A DNA stretch of 21,229 nucleotides from the IMG/VR virus record IMGVR_UViG_3300027782_000430, positions 1 through 21,229 of that record, one strand, 5' to 3'. The notes below the pieces were generated by a model, which searched no databases, had not been told where the DNA came from, and saw only the letters and a list, made by a program, of their open reading frames with translations. This document shows positions 14,141-21,229 of the stretch, piece after piece. The DNA is from a virus. Position numbers and translations under genes: made by a program. Each line of letters begins with the position of its first letter. Within the stretch, counting starts at the first letter, position 1.

Positions 14141-14361
14141 CTATTAACAATGAGAATAAAACGATGCAAAAAGACTGGGACGATTTTTTTGCCCCAGAAA
14201 ATGATCCTAAAACTGCGTTTGATTCCGTGGATCAAGACTGGCTCGGGCTGTATATGGCTGGCGAGTATGGCAGTGGGAAAAAGCATGAAACAAATAAACC
14301 AGTGGATGAGTCGCCGTTTGACTACCAGGGTCCGCCGCCTGGATATGTCTTTGACCGGTAA
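14137..14361 (+). CDS. Small acidic protein (65 or 74 aa)
   Basis: Two starts are possible: GTG at 14137 in a GTGA overlap with the upstream stop (74 residues), or ATG at 14164 (65 residues, MQKDWDDFFAPENDPKTAFD). The overlap and the tight coupling of neighbours favour GTG; the more typical N-terminus favours ATG. The product is acidic, with DWDDFF, DSVDQDWLGLYMAGEYG and a Pro-rich end (FDYQGPPPGYVFDR). No family recognised. It overlaps the next gene by 17 bp in another frame. Confidence 0.6.
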   Translation: MTINNENKTMQKDWDDFFAPENDPKTAFDSVDQDWLGLYMAGEYGSGKKHETNKPVDESPFDYQGPPPGYVFDR

Positions 14362-14572
14362 GTTTGGGCCAAAGACTCAAGCTATCGCAATACGTCAAGT
14401 GCGCCACTGGTTAGATGAGATCCCTGCGGGTGATTCAATCTGTTTACGTTGCGAATCAACAGTGCCAGATAAACAGTTTCGGGTGTGGAAACGATGGTTT
14501 AAAATGCATGAAGATAGCAACTGGGAGATATCAGAGGAACATAAATCTTTTTTCTTTTATAAAAAACGTTAG
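14345..14572 (+). CDS. Small basic protein (75 aa)
   Basis: The ATG at 14345 lies 17 bp inside the previous gene. The product is MSLTGKFGPKTQAIAIRQVR, HWLDEIPAGDSICLRCESTV, PDKQFRVWKRWFKMHEDSNW and EISEEHKSFFFYKKR. It looks like an alpha/beta mini-domain: a basic helix, a short CLRC pair, then an aromatic basic helix and a strand. The frame continues upstream to 14150 but that part is Lys/Arg/Met-poor in sense and overlaps the previous gene, so it is treated as read-through. No family recognised; a nucleic-acid-binding role is possible. Confidence 0.6.
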   Translation: MSLTGKFGPKTQAIAIRQVRHWLDEIPAGDSICLRCESTVPDKQFRVWKRWFKMHEDSNWEISEEHKSFFFYKKR

Positions 14573-14602
14573 ATAGAATAAAGAAAATTATTTCTTTTGG
14601 TC

Positions 14603-14764
14603 ATGGGAATTACTAAGTATGTTGATGCTGCATTTGCGGTTCATGCTGCAGCTAGTGTAATTACTGCATTAACGCCTACTCCTAAAGACGATACAATTGT
14701 GCGTCGTATTTATAAGGTAATTGAAATGTTAGCCCTGGTAATTGGCAAAGCAAAAATGCGTTGA
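14603..14764 (+). CDS. Very small protein (53 aa)
   Basis: Reading from the ATG at 14603 gives MGITKYVDAAFAVHAAASVI, TALTPTPKDDTIVRRIYKVI and EMLALVIGKAKMR. Two weakly hydrophobic Ala/Val/Leu helices are split by a TPTPKDD turn, a helical-hairpin layout seen in small phage membrane-associated or lysis accessory proteins. It abuts, with no gap, the stop of the convergent holin gene at 14765, so it sits against the lysis cassette but on the other strand. Function unknown. Confidence 0.6.
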   Translation: MGITKYVDAAFAVHAAASVITALTPTPKDDTIVRRIYKVIEMLALVIGKAKMR

Positions 14765-15091
14765 TTAAGGAGTAGGCGGTAATACGGGCGGTGCTTTGGG
14801 TTGACTTTTGCTACCTGGGGGACGCCCGCGTCTAGGGGTTGGTGTTCCAGGAATTGAATCGATCCTTGGCGCAGGACCAACTGTTGGTTCTTTCCTTTCT
14901 TCTTCTTTGCGTGATACGCCATAAACGGCAAGCACGCTAGTTACCAAACTAGAAATAAACGCTGCATCAATCTTAGTTGCAATCCCGATATAGTTCATTG
15001 TTAACACAGCCAGCGCCCAGGTAAGGACACCGGCTGGTATAAGTGTGCTGAGGTAAGACCTGAGTTGTGTTGGAGTTAATTTAATTTTCAT
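14765..15091 (-). CDS. Putative holin (108 aa)
   Basis: The ATG complementary to 15089-15091 overlaps the endolysin stop (ATGA). Residues about 10-34 (YLSTLIPAGVLTWALAVLTM) and 44-60 (AAFISSLVTSVLAVYGV) are two membrane segments, followed by an Arg/Lys/Glu cluster and a long Pro/Arg-rich cytoplasmic tail (TPTPRRGRPPGSKSQPKAPP). Two segments, a charged C-tail and direct coupling to an endolysin are the signs of a class II-type holin, which would permeabilise the inner membrane and release the endolysin. An upstream in-frame start at 15112 lies inside the endolysin gene and is less likely. Confidence 0.75.
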   Translation of the reverse strand: MKIKLTPTQLRSYLSTLIPAGVLTWALAVLTMNYIGIATKIDAAFISSLVTSVLAVYGVSRKEEERKEPTVGPAPRIDSIPGTPTPRRGRPPGSKSQPKAPPVLPPTP

Positions 15092-16314
15092 GGCTGGAAA
15101 GTACGTCCCCAACCTGATGTAGGTCCTTCGGGTAACCAGCGGGATTGAAGCATCTTACGTGTGTAGACAGCACCCTTACCATTTTCTGGGGGGCCTGAAT
15201 ATCCGTCATTAACTGAGCCGTAGGGATCGTTGACGATAAAGTCACCGTTGGTTTTAAGACCACGCACTACGAGCATGTGGCCTCCAGTGGGGGTTGATAA
15301 GGTGCCACGGTGGAGGATGCCGATAACAACCGGACGGCCAGCCTTCAGTTCTTTTTCAAGATTTGCAAAGCCTAGGTTGGTGTGCCAAGTGGAGTCAAGG
15401 CCGTAGCTTTTAAGTAGGCGACCCTGTGCACCATGGTCGGTTGTATCGCCAAAACCACCCGAGATTAATTTTTTGATGTATTCATCATCGGATTTGATAG
15501 CACCTGGCTTGAGGAAGGCAAGGCACATTGCACAACTTGAGGAGTTGCAGGTGCGACCAGCTTGGGTGTAGTTGTCGGTTTGCAACCATTCTGGGACAGC
15601 AAGTTTAATGTCACCAGTAGCAGCACTAGGCGTAGCAGCTGGGGTATCACCACCCAACCCGTTCCAATGACCAGGAAACACCCACCAAGTACCAGAGCCA
15701 AACGGTAATTCAACTTGGACGTGACCGGATTCTTCTTTAAGTATTTTAGCGTTTTCGTACGTTTTCCCTTTGCTGATACTAGCTTTTTCATTGGCTGCTA
15801 ACTCAGCACCAGCAACGGGTTCCTTCTTGAGAAGGGTATCGTGTGTAGCGGTAATGGTAATTATTTTATTTGTTGGCGAAACTGCAGAACTACTGCAGAA
15901 CAAATCAGTTTCAGCTTTGCGGCGACGTACAAGACCTGCTAAACCACCATTGGTCCAACGCTTTAATTCTTCCTGTGCAACAGTATTTGGATTTTCTTTT
16001 GCGTTAAGCCTGCGACGAAGTGTTGATTCTTCCAGTGCACCGTTACCGCAATTAAATGCGAACGATACAAGGGCATCAAATTGTTCTTGACTGAGAGGGA
16101 TTGAAATTAATTTGGAGACACCTTCTTCAAAACGCGTAAGATCTTTCTTTAGTAGATCTTCTGCTTCTTTTTCGGTAATATGCATGCCTTGACGTACATG
16201 ACTACCAGTAGATCCATAGCCAATTGTAAGGACGTTTGATGAACAATAATAAGCATCAAGGCGCAATCCTTCAAATTCTTTGATTAACTTAAGGCCCTTA
16301 GATGAGATCTTCAT
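15088..16314 (-). CDS. Bifunctional endolysin: GH24 muramidase + C39-like peptidase
   Basis: A 408-residue, three-part lysin. Residues 1-141 are a GH24 (T4/P21-type) muramidase with E15, C24 and T30 at the E-x8-D/C-x5-T active-site spacing and TIGYGST; the middle position is Cys, as in some P1-type lysozymes. Residues about 150-220 look like an SH3-type wall-binding module (THDTLLKKEPVAGAELAANE ... GTWWVFPGHW). Residues about 237-408 are a C39-like papain-fold peptidase: C256 in TCNSSSCAMCL, H346 in TGGHMLVVRG and N362-D363 in NDPYG. The two catalytic ends could cut both the glycan and a peptide bond of peptidoglycan, or process a toxin/leader-like protein. There is no signal peptide, consistent with a holin partner. 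Confidence 0.88.
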   Translation of the reverse strand: MKISSKGLKLIKEFEGLRLDAYYCSSNVLTIGYGSTGSHVRQGMHITEKEAEDLLKKDLTRFEEGVSKLISIPLSQEQFDALVSFAFNCGNGALEESTLRRRLNAKENPNTVAQEELKRWTNGGLAGLVRRRKAETDLFCSSSAVSPTNKIITITATHDTLLKKEPVAGAELAANEKASISKGKTYENAKILKEESGHVQVELPFGSGTWWVFPGHWNGLGGDTPAATPSAATGDIKLAVPEWLQTDNYTQAGRTCNSSSCAMCLAFLKPGAIKSDDEYIKKLISGGFGDTTDHGAQGRLLKSYGLDSTWHTNLGFANLEKELKAGRPVVIGILHRGTLSTPTGGHMLVVRGLKTNGDFIVNDPYGSVNDGYSGPPENGKGAVYTRKMLQSRWLPEGPTSGWGRTFQP

Positions 16315-16384
16315 GTTTATATTTTTTCTGATTTAATTCTACCCGGTGATAAACTTAAAGCATGCCCTGGTTCAATTTAAAAAC

Positions 16385-16738
16385 ATGTGGAAATTACTAG
16401 CTTTCTTAACATTTTTAATAGGTGCCCCCGCCTTTTCTCAAGTGGTAACGCCCAACTTCACAACAGGAACAGTCAACTCAACAACAGTCAGCTCCCAAAA
16501 CATTACCGAAACTTATCGAATCGAAACCTATGGTGGCACTCAATATTCTGTAACAGGTTCCAATATCGCCCCCTCTGGTGTGATTGGTTCTACTACAACC
16601 TATGCGGTGACAGATCCAACAAAAGACTTCAGCTTCAGCGAAGTAAAACTAAACGCGGGCATTATCAGCACTACGGATTTAAACCGCACTATCACCACTA
16701 CTTCTACTACCAACTCGTTGTCTGTCTTCTCGCAATAA
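16385..16738 (+). CDS. Secreted Ser/Thr-rich protein (117 aa)
   Basis: The ATG at 16385 gives a clean signal peptide, MWKLLAFLTFLIGAPAFS, with cleavage before QVV; an in-frame GTG at 16346 adds only 13 residues before it. The mature part is rich in Thr, Ser and Asn with alternating beta strands (TGTVNSTTVSSQNITETYRI, GTQYSVTGSNIAPSGVIGST), low in charge and without Cys. I recall similar exported beta proteins near the end of cyanophage structural regions, usually paired with a second exported protein as here. It diverges from the endolysin across about 70 bp. Its codons near 16678 contain the slippery heptamer T TTA AAC. Confidence 0.65.
   Translation: MWKLLAFLTFLIGAPAFSQVVTPNFTTGTVNSTTVSSQNITETYRIETYGGTQYSVTGSNIAPSGVIGSTTTYAVTDPTKDFSFSEVKLNAGIISTTDLNRTITTTSTTNSLSVFSQ
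16678..16684 (+). other. T TTA AAC heptamer in phase with frame 1
   Basis: TTTAAAC lies in the upstream gene so that the codons read T TTA AAC, the canonical X XXY YYZ phase for a -1 ribosomal frameshift. A -1 slip moves exactly into the frame of the next gene, which has no standard start codon of its own. A possible ACCAG/CTGGT hairpin lies about 56 nt downstream, further than the usual 5-9 nt, so stimulation is not obvious. Confidence 0.4.
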
Positions 16739-17223
16739 CACCAGCCCTGGGGCAGACTGGTAATACTAATGTCAATGCAAATCCCCAGGCAAGTTCTTTT
16801 GGTAGCGTTACAAACCAAGCCGTCCAAATAAACCAAGGTAGTTTTAACCAGCAATCATTTAGCCCTGGTCTTGTATGTAGCGGTCCAACTGTAGTGTTCA
16901 CTCCTTTTTATATTGGTAATTCCCAATTTAATCAACAAGCAAGTTCAGGTAATTATGGAATGCAATTATCTTTTAGTGTTCCATTAGATAAAGAAGCTGT
17001 TAATTTGTGTAAAGAATTAGGACGTAGTAAGTTATCCAAAGAAAGATTAGATTATGAATTGGTAAGACTTCTTAAATGCGCTGAGTTTTATAAGTCTGGT
17101 TTTGTTATCCGCCCTGAATCTCCTTATGCACTCGTTTGCGCTGACGTAATTCCATCCGCTGCCGTGACCACGTTAAAGTCTTCTTCCCCCGCAACTTCTG
17201 TATTCGTTTTAAAACCTGAGTAA
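16711..17223 (+). CDS. Secreted protein without a standard start (about 170 aa)
   Basis: The frame reads a hydrophobic LVVCLLAITPALG followed by QTGNTNVNANPQASSFG, which looks like the end of a signal peptide and a mature N-terminus. The mature part is Asn/Gln/Ser-rich, then SCSGPT-like LVCSGPTVVFTPFYIG, a beta segment GNYGMQLSFSVPL, and a helical end (AVNLCKELGRSKLSKERLDY, LLKCAEFYKSGF). I find no ATG, GTG or TTG in this frame between the hydrophobic segment and a GTG about 300 bp upstream, so the 5' end given is approximate. Either a -1 frameshift from the previous gene, a non-standard start, or a sequence error explains it. The last 119 bp overlap the convergent Pro-rich gene. Confidence 0.6.
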   Translation, partial: QLVVCLLAITPALGQTGNTNVNANPQASSFGSVTNQAVQINQGSFNQQSFSPGLVCSGPTVVFTPFYIGNSQFNQQASSGNYGMQLSFSVPLDKEAVNLCKELGRSKLSKERLDYELVRLLKCAEFYKSGFVIRPESPYALVCADVIPSAAVTTLKSSSPATSVFVLKPE

Positions 17224-17695
17224 TAATTGGTTTGAATACTGTTACCAAATGTTTAAACGTTGCTGTTGCCGATAAGGTAGCTACAACACTTATTACGCTT
17301 GTTGTTGCAGCTGCACTAATAATCTCTGCTCTTGGTACGGGAATTTGTATATCAGTTCCAGGTAGAGTTATAGAAGTTGTTTCTTTTGGCTGAGGTGGGT
17401 TATTTAATTCAGGCTTTAACAAAGGCGTTGGTTCAATCTCTTGTGGTTCTTGTGATGTTACTGGTGGGGTTATTGCCGCTACTGGTGGTGGGGCAGCTGG
17501 TTGACTCTTCTGGTTCTCAGGGGCGGTCTTTTGTTCTTCGGACGCACTAGTTTGTTTTGGTATGTTGGTTTCCCCTGAGTAGGGAAGAACGATTGGTGCG
17601 TAGCTTGGGACTTCAATACGCGGTAGATCTAAGGCTGGCTTTGGTAATGGCGGTATTGGTGGGAATTGAATATTAGGTGGGAGTAGTTTATCCAT
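17105..17695 (-). CDS. Pro-rich membrane protein (196 aa)
   Basis: The first 115 residues are disordered and very Pro-rich (PPNIQFPPIPPLPKPALDLP, then repeated PPPVAAITPPV). Residues about 124-150 (IISAAATTSVISVVATLSAT) form one Ala/Thr/Ser/Val membrane segment, followed by a basic amphipathic helix (VFKPIITQVLKRIQKLRGKK) and an Arg/Lys-rich end. The layout, Pro-rich arm plus a single segment plus a basic anchor, would suit a protein spanning the envelope or attached to the virion interior. I recall uncharacterised cyanophage proteins of this type. Its last 119 bp overlap the tail of the secreted-protein gene on the other strand; both frames look coding. Confidence 0.6.
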   Translation of the reverse strand: MDKLLPPNIQFPPIPPLPKPALDLPRIEVPSYAPIVLPYSGETNIPKQTSASEEQKTAPENQKSQPAAPPPVAAITPPVTSQEPQEIEPTPLLKPELNNPPQPKETTSITLPGTDIQIPVPRAEIISAAATTSVISVVATLSATATFKHLVTVFKPIITQVLKRIQKLRGKKTLTWSRQRMELRQRKRVHKEIQGG

Positions 17696-17712
17696 AGATG
17701 AATAATTAAATC

Positions 17713-17892
17713 ATGGATTTCGGCAAGATGTTAGGAGATGAGTTGCTAGATGTAGCGTCTCCGGTTACGGAACGTGTGGATGAGGTGATTACGCGTATTA
17801 AAAAAATTGAAGTATTACTTGTAAATATTGACAATAAATTAAAACAATTACAACCAGTTATTGATTTATTAAAAAAATTCCGGTTGTTGTAA
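17713..17892 (+). CDS. Coiled-coil mini-protein (59 aa)
   Basis: From the ATG at 17713 the frame reads MDFGKMLGDELLDVASPVTE, RVDEVITRIKKIEVLLVNID and NKLKQLQPVIDLLKKFRLL. After about 20 residues it is a continuous heptad-like helix with I/V/L at a/d positions, so a trimeric or dimeric coiled coil is likely. It lies between the Pro-rich protein (divergent start at 17695) and the end of the repeat protein, 8 bp beyond its stop. A structural or chaperone role for the tail fibre is possible but not shown. Confidence 0.55.
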   Translation: MDFGKMLGDELLDVASPVTERVDEVITRIKKIEVLLVNIDNKLKQLQPVIDLLKKFRLL

Positions 17893-17900
17893 TTTGTAAA

Positions 17901-20387
17901 TTAAACTAAAGAATATTGGTACATAGAGTATGGTGTGGGTGATGCACTGACAATGTATAAAAATCTTCCTAAATCATCAATTACCACCCCATTTGTAGAT
18001 GTTGATTGTAAAGAAACACTGAAAGATTTGCTGTCATAAGAACCAGTGCTCACATCCCATGCTGTAGCGCAAGAGTATTGAAATACTGTATTATTTGAGC
18101 TGCCTACAATATAAAACTTAGTACCATCTGATTTAAAAAATACTCCGGCTGGAGATGATTCCTGTGAACTAACAAGAAAAGATTTACTGTCATAAGATGC
18201 AGTGCTAATATCCCATGCTGTAGCACATGAGTATTGATATACTCTTGTATTTGCCAGGCCTACAACATAAAATTTTAACCCATCTGGTTTAAAAAATAAT
18301 CCAAGTGATAGTGTTTCCTGTCCAGAAATACTAAATGATTTGGCATCATAAGATGCAGTACTAATATCCCACGCAGTAGCACATGAGTATTGAAATACCG
18401 TATCACTTGTTTGTCCTACAATATAAAATTTAGTACCATCAGATTTAAAAGATAATCCATGGGGAGCTGTTTCTTGCGTAGTAACACGAGCACGTCCGTA
18501 AGCACCACTTGAGTTGTAATTGAAAACCGCAGTAGTTACATCCCATGCTGTAGAACATGTGTATTGATAAAGCGAATCATTTTGACTGCCAAGTAAATAA
18601 AGCTTGGTGCCATCTGAGCTAAAAGTTATTTCAGTTGGGTTGTCATCTTGTAAGTTTACCGCAAAAGATTTAATGCCAAACCCAGCATTAACCACGTCCC
18701 ATGCCAGGGGTAGGTCGTATTGAAATAAAGTATCAGTCGCTGCACCTACAACGTAAAGTCTAGTGCCGTCTGATTTAAAAAATAAACCGTATGTTTGATT
18801 GTCTGTTGCGGAAACCGTAAAAGATTTATTATCATATGAAGCAGTACTTACATCCCATGCTGTAGCACATGAGTATTGAAAAACTCTTGGAGTATTTAGT
18901 CCTATGATATAAAATTTAGTACCATCATCTTTAAAGAATAATCCATATGGATTTATTTCTTGTGTAGCAACACTAAACGATTTGGTATCGTAAGAGGCAG
19001 TGCTGATATCCCATGCTGTAGCACATGAGTATTGATAAATAGTATTATTAGTGTCCCCTACAACATACAGCTTAGTACCATCTGATTTAAAAAATAATCC
19101 AGTTGGAATTGTATCTTGCGTTCCAACATTAAAAGATTTAGTGTCATATGACGCAGTACTTACGTCCCATGCTGTAGCACAAGAGTATTGATATACTCTT
19201 GTATTTGCTTGACCTACAATATAAAACTTAGTGCCGTCAGATTTAAAAAAGAAACCTAAAGGTAGTGTTTCTTGCGCAGCAACACTAAACGATTTGGTGT
19301 CATAAGATGCTGTGCTTACATCCCATGCTGTAGCGCATGAGTATTGATAAATAGTATTATTAGTGTCCCCTACAACATAAAACTTAGTGCCATCTGATTT
19401 AAAATAAACATCCTGTGGAACCGTATCTTGTCCCCCCACATAAAACACACCGCCAGCTCTATTGTTAGTACTAACATCCCAGGCAGTAGACAAGGTGAAT
19501 TCAATTACTAAGTCAAGATCAGTACCAATAACATACAATCTAGTTCCATCAGATTTAAAACATAAACCAGTAGAGGATCCTTCTATACCAGAAAGTCGGC
19601 AAGATTTAGTATCGTAAGATCCTGTACTTACGTCCCAGGCCGTGGCGCATGAGTATTGGTATACTGCGTCGCTAACTGAGCCGACAACATAAAATTTAGT
19701 ACCATCTGATTTAAAAAATACTCCATTTGGCCCTGAATCTTGTGCAAAAACACTAAATGATTTAGTATCATAAGATGCAGTACTTATATCCCATGCTGTA
19801 GCGCAGGAGTATTGATAAACCGTAACACCGTTAACACCTGCAATATAAAACTTAGTGCCGTCCGGTTTAAAAAATAATCCAAGCGGGGTTCCTTCTTGTG
19901 CATTAACACTAAATGCTTTAAGATCATAAAAAGCAGTACTTACATCCCATGCAGTAGCACATGAGTATTGATATACAGTGTCATTTGTTTGGCCTACAAT
20001 ATAAAACTTGGTACCATCAGATTTAAAAAATAATCCATTTGGAGTACTTTCTTGCGCATTAACACTAAAAGATTTACCTGTGTAAAAAGCTGTAGTTACA
20101 TCCCATGCTGTAGAACAAGAGTATTGAAAAATTGTATCTCCAGAAGTACCTATAATATAAAGTTTAGTTCCATCATCATTAAACTGAACATCGGTGGGCG
20201 TTGTTTCACTTAACCCAACCGTCCATTTTTTATTTAGGTAATATCCGTTATTCACCTCCCACGGTTGACCGGTCCATTGGGTATCACGTACCATTTGCCC
20301 CTGGTCGTAAATTTCCCAAGCCCCTGTTTTACTGGCAGAGACGGCGCTGTAACCAGAGGGTTTTTTACCGATGTAACTTCCTTTCAT
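17901..20387 (-). CDS. Beta-propeller-like repeat protein, probable tail fibre
   Basis: An 828-residue protein. The first 60 residues (KGSYIGKKPSGYSAVSASK, GAWEIYDQGQMVRDTQWTG) resemble phage tail-protein N-terminal modules that attach to the virion. The rest is 15 tandem units of about 52 residues: AWD(V/I)STASYD, (T/S)KSFSV..Q, GLFFKSDGTKFYIVG, and NDTVYQYSC. The SDGTKxYxVG turn is the mark of propeller blades; 15 blades would make two 7- or 8-blade propellers. Units vary mainly after FYIVG and at the loop after KSFSV. Such proteins bind sugars or cell-surface partners, so receptor binding is the likely role. It starts 20 bp downstream of a paralogue. Confidence 0.8.
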   Translation of the reverse strand: MKGSYIGKKPSGYSAVSASKTGAWEIYDQGQMVRDTQWTGQPWEVNNGYYLNKKWTVGLSETTPTDVQFNDDGTKLYIIGTSGDTIFQYSCSTAWDVTTAFYTGKSFSVNAQESTPNGLFFKSDGTKFYIVGQTNDTVYQYSCATAWDVSTAFYDLKAFSVNAQEGTPLGLFFKPDGTKFYIAGVNGVTVYQYSCATAWDISTASYDTKSFSVFAQDSGPNGVFFKSDGTKFYVVGSVSDAVYQYSCATAWDVSTGSYDTKSCRLSGIEGSSTGLCFKSDGTRLYVIGTDLDLVIEFTLSTAWDVSTNNRAGGVFYVGGQDTVPQDVYFKSDGTKFYVVGDTNNTIYQYSCATAWDVSTASYDTKSFSVAAQETLPLGFFFKSDGTKFYIVGQANTRVYQYSCATAWDVSTASYDTKSFNVGTQDTIPTGLFFKSDGTKLYVVGDTNNTIYQYSCATAWDISTASYDTKSFSVATQEINPYGLFFKDDGTKFYIIGLNTPRVFQYSCATAWDVSTASYDNKSFTVSATDNQTYGLFFKSDGTRLYVVGAATDTLFQYDLPLAWDVVNAGFGIKSFAVNLQDDNPTEITFSSDGTKLYLLGSQNDSLYQYTCSTAWDVTTAVFNYNSSGAYGRARVTTQETAPHGLSFKSDGTKFYIVGQTSDTVFQYSCATAWDISTASYDAKSFSISGQETLSLGLFFKPDGLKFYVVGLANTRVYQYSCATAWDISTASYDSKSFLVSSQESSPAGVFFKSDGTKFYIVGSSNNTVFQYSCATAWDVSTGSYDSKSFSVSLQSTSTNGVVIDDLGRFLYIVSASPTPYSMYQYSLV
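17930..20250 (-). repeat. 15 tandem repeats of about 156 bp (52 aa)
   Basis: In-frame direct repeats inside the 828-aa gene, with near-identical DNA at the YQYSC-AxAWD segment and variable DNA at the loop positions. High local identity makes recombination and assembly collapse both likely. Confidence 0.85.
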
Positions 20388-20407
20388 TTTTAATATGTTC
20401 TATTTGT

Positions 20408-21229
20408 TTATTGTAGTAGACATGAGTATTGATAGATCGTATCGCTAGCTTCACCTAAAACATAAAATGTAGTACCATCTGATTTAAATTGAATATCATG
20501 GCTTGTCGTATCTTGTGTTAAAATACTATACGCAACACCGTCATAGGAAGCAGTGCTTACGTCCCATGCGGTAGTACAAGAGTATTGATAAGCTGAATCA
20601 TTTATACTACCTACAATATAAAATTTTGTTCCGTCATCTTTAAAAAACACACCTTGTGTAGTACCTTCTTGCGCTCTAATAATAAATGATTTTGTTTCAT
20701 AGTACGCGGTACTAATTTCCCAAGCTGTGCCACAGGCAAATTGAAATACTGTGTCGTTTGTAGTACCTGTAATATAAAACTTAGTGCCGTCTGGTTTGAA
20801 AAACAATCCTTCTGCGCCGCTTTCCAGTGTAGTAGCACTAAATGACCTGCTATCGTAAGATGCAGTGCTTACGTCCCACGCCGTAGCACATGAGTATTGG
20901 AATACCGCATCATTTGAACTGCCTATTACATACAGCTTAGTGCCATCTGGTTTAAAAAATAAACTACTGGGTTGTGTTTCTTGCGCAGTAGTAGTAAACG
21001 CTTTGTTGTCATAAGACCCAGTACTAATATCCCAAGCCGTTGCGCATGAGTATTGAAAAATTGTGTCGTATGTATTGCCAACAATGTAAAATTTAGTTCC
21101 GTCTGTTTTAAAAACTAACCCATAGGGCACTGTTTCTTCTGTAACTGTTCTAAACAATTTATTGTCATGAAAAGGAGATTGAATTTCCCATGCGGCAACA
21201 GTTGAGTATTGATATATTGTGTCATTTAT
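20408..21229 (-). CDS. Paralogous propeller-repeat protein, 5' end beyond the window
   Basis: The frame is open to the right edge, so only the C-terminal 273 residues are seen. It has the same 52-residue unit, at least five complete copies plus a partial one at the edge (NDTIYQYSTVAAWEI), and ends IYQYSCLLQ. The 828-aa paralogue ends YQYSLV, so both stop at the same point in the unit, as expected when a propeller closes between blades. The two genes are tandem on the - strand with a 20-bp gap, so they are probably successive tail genes made by duplication. Details of its N-terminus and blade number cannot be seen. Confidence 0.8.
   Translation of the reverse strand: MNDTIYQYSTVAAWEIQSPFHDNKLFRTVTEETVPYGLVFKTDGTKFYIVGNTYDTIFQYSCATAWDISTGSYDNKAFTTTAQETQPSSLFFKPDGTKLYVIGSSNDAVFQYSCATAWDVSTASYDSRSFSATTLESGAEGLFFKPDGTKFYITGTTNDTVFQFACGTAWEISTAYYETKSFIIRAQEGTTQGVFFKDDGTKFYIVGSINDSAYQYSCTTAWDVSTASYDGVAYSILTQDTTSHDIQFKSDGTTFYVLGEASDTIYQYSCLLQ

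Noticed and set aside
14150-14572. A 140-codon + strand frame
   Set aside because: Its first half lies over another gene and is unlike a protein; only the part from 14345 is coherent.
20388-20450. Truncation of the right-hand repeat gene by a frameshift after its last YSC
   Set aside because: The 828-aa paralogue ends at the same place in the unit, so this is the normal end.
17901-21229. CRISPR-like or non-coding tandem repeats
   Set aside because: The 156-bp units are in frame and code for conserved blades; there are no short repeats with unique spacers.
17901-21229. A diversity-generating retroelement acting on the tail genes
   Set aside because: No reverse transcriptase and no template repeat are seen in the window.

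Overview
The window looks like part of a tailed double-stranded DNA phage genome (Caudoviricetes). There are no rRNA, ribosomal protein or host housekeeping genes. Genes are short and tightly packed, with many ATGA, GTGA or TTGA stop/start overlaps. The content is phage-type: a PrimPol-SF3 primase-helicase, a RecB-like PD-(D/E)XK exonuclease, three HNH-type proteins, a holin and endolysin pair, and very long repeat-built tail/receptor-type proteins. The small-protein repertoire and a speD-type auxiliary gene make me lean towards an aquatic, probably cyanobacterial, host. That host call comes from remembered family resemblance, not a search.

Left part (1-4360): three coupled small + strand genes, the first cut by the window edge, meet a convergent putative virion gene. 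Then a Dps/ferritin-like gene is coupled to a 704-residue protein of likely structural or ejection role. A small HNH gene runs back at them. It is preceded by about 230 bp packed with hairpins and by a leftward terminator.

Leftward operon (4362-6134): a 50-aa acidic protein, a SAM-dependent methyltransferase, an 81-aa protein, and three small very basic proteins. Two of the basic proteins look like halves of one known protein type. The last is a VPPKKG-repeat, histone-tail-like protein. A rho-independent terminator at 4252-4275 closes the operon.

Replication/metabolism block (6227-12277, mostly +): PD-(D/E)XK exonuclease, endonuclease VII-like HNH, an opposing 80-aa gene, a possible 77-aa ORF, an 880-aa primase-helicase, S-adenosylmethionine decarboxylase (speD) overlapping the primase stop by TTGA, and a GT4 glycosyltransferase followed by a strong terminator. 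Replication, polyamine synthesis and sugar transfer thus seem to be one transcription unit.

Right part (12278-21229): a hairpin-rich 268-bp spacer, an HNH_3-like protein lacking its usual central His, a chain of small coupled genes, and a lysis cassette on the - strand (holin plus an endolysin fusing a GH24 muramidase to a C39-like peptidase). Next come two secreted-type Ser/Thr/Asn-rich proteins read in different frames with a T TTA AAC slippery site between them, a Pro-rich membrane protein whose gene overlaps its convergent neighbour by 119 bp, and a coiled-coil mini-protein. Last are two tandem - strand genes built of about 52-residue beta-propeller-like repeats (15 in the complete gene, at least 5 in the one leaving the window). 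These are probably tail-fibre or receptor-binding proteins.
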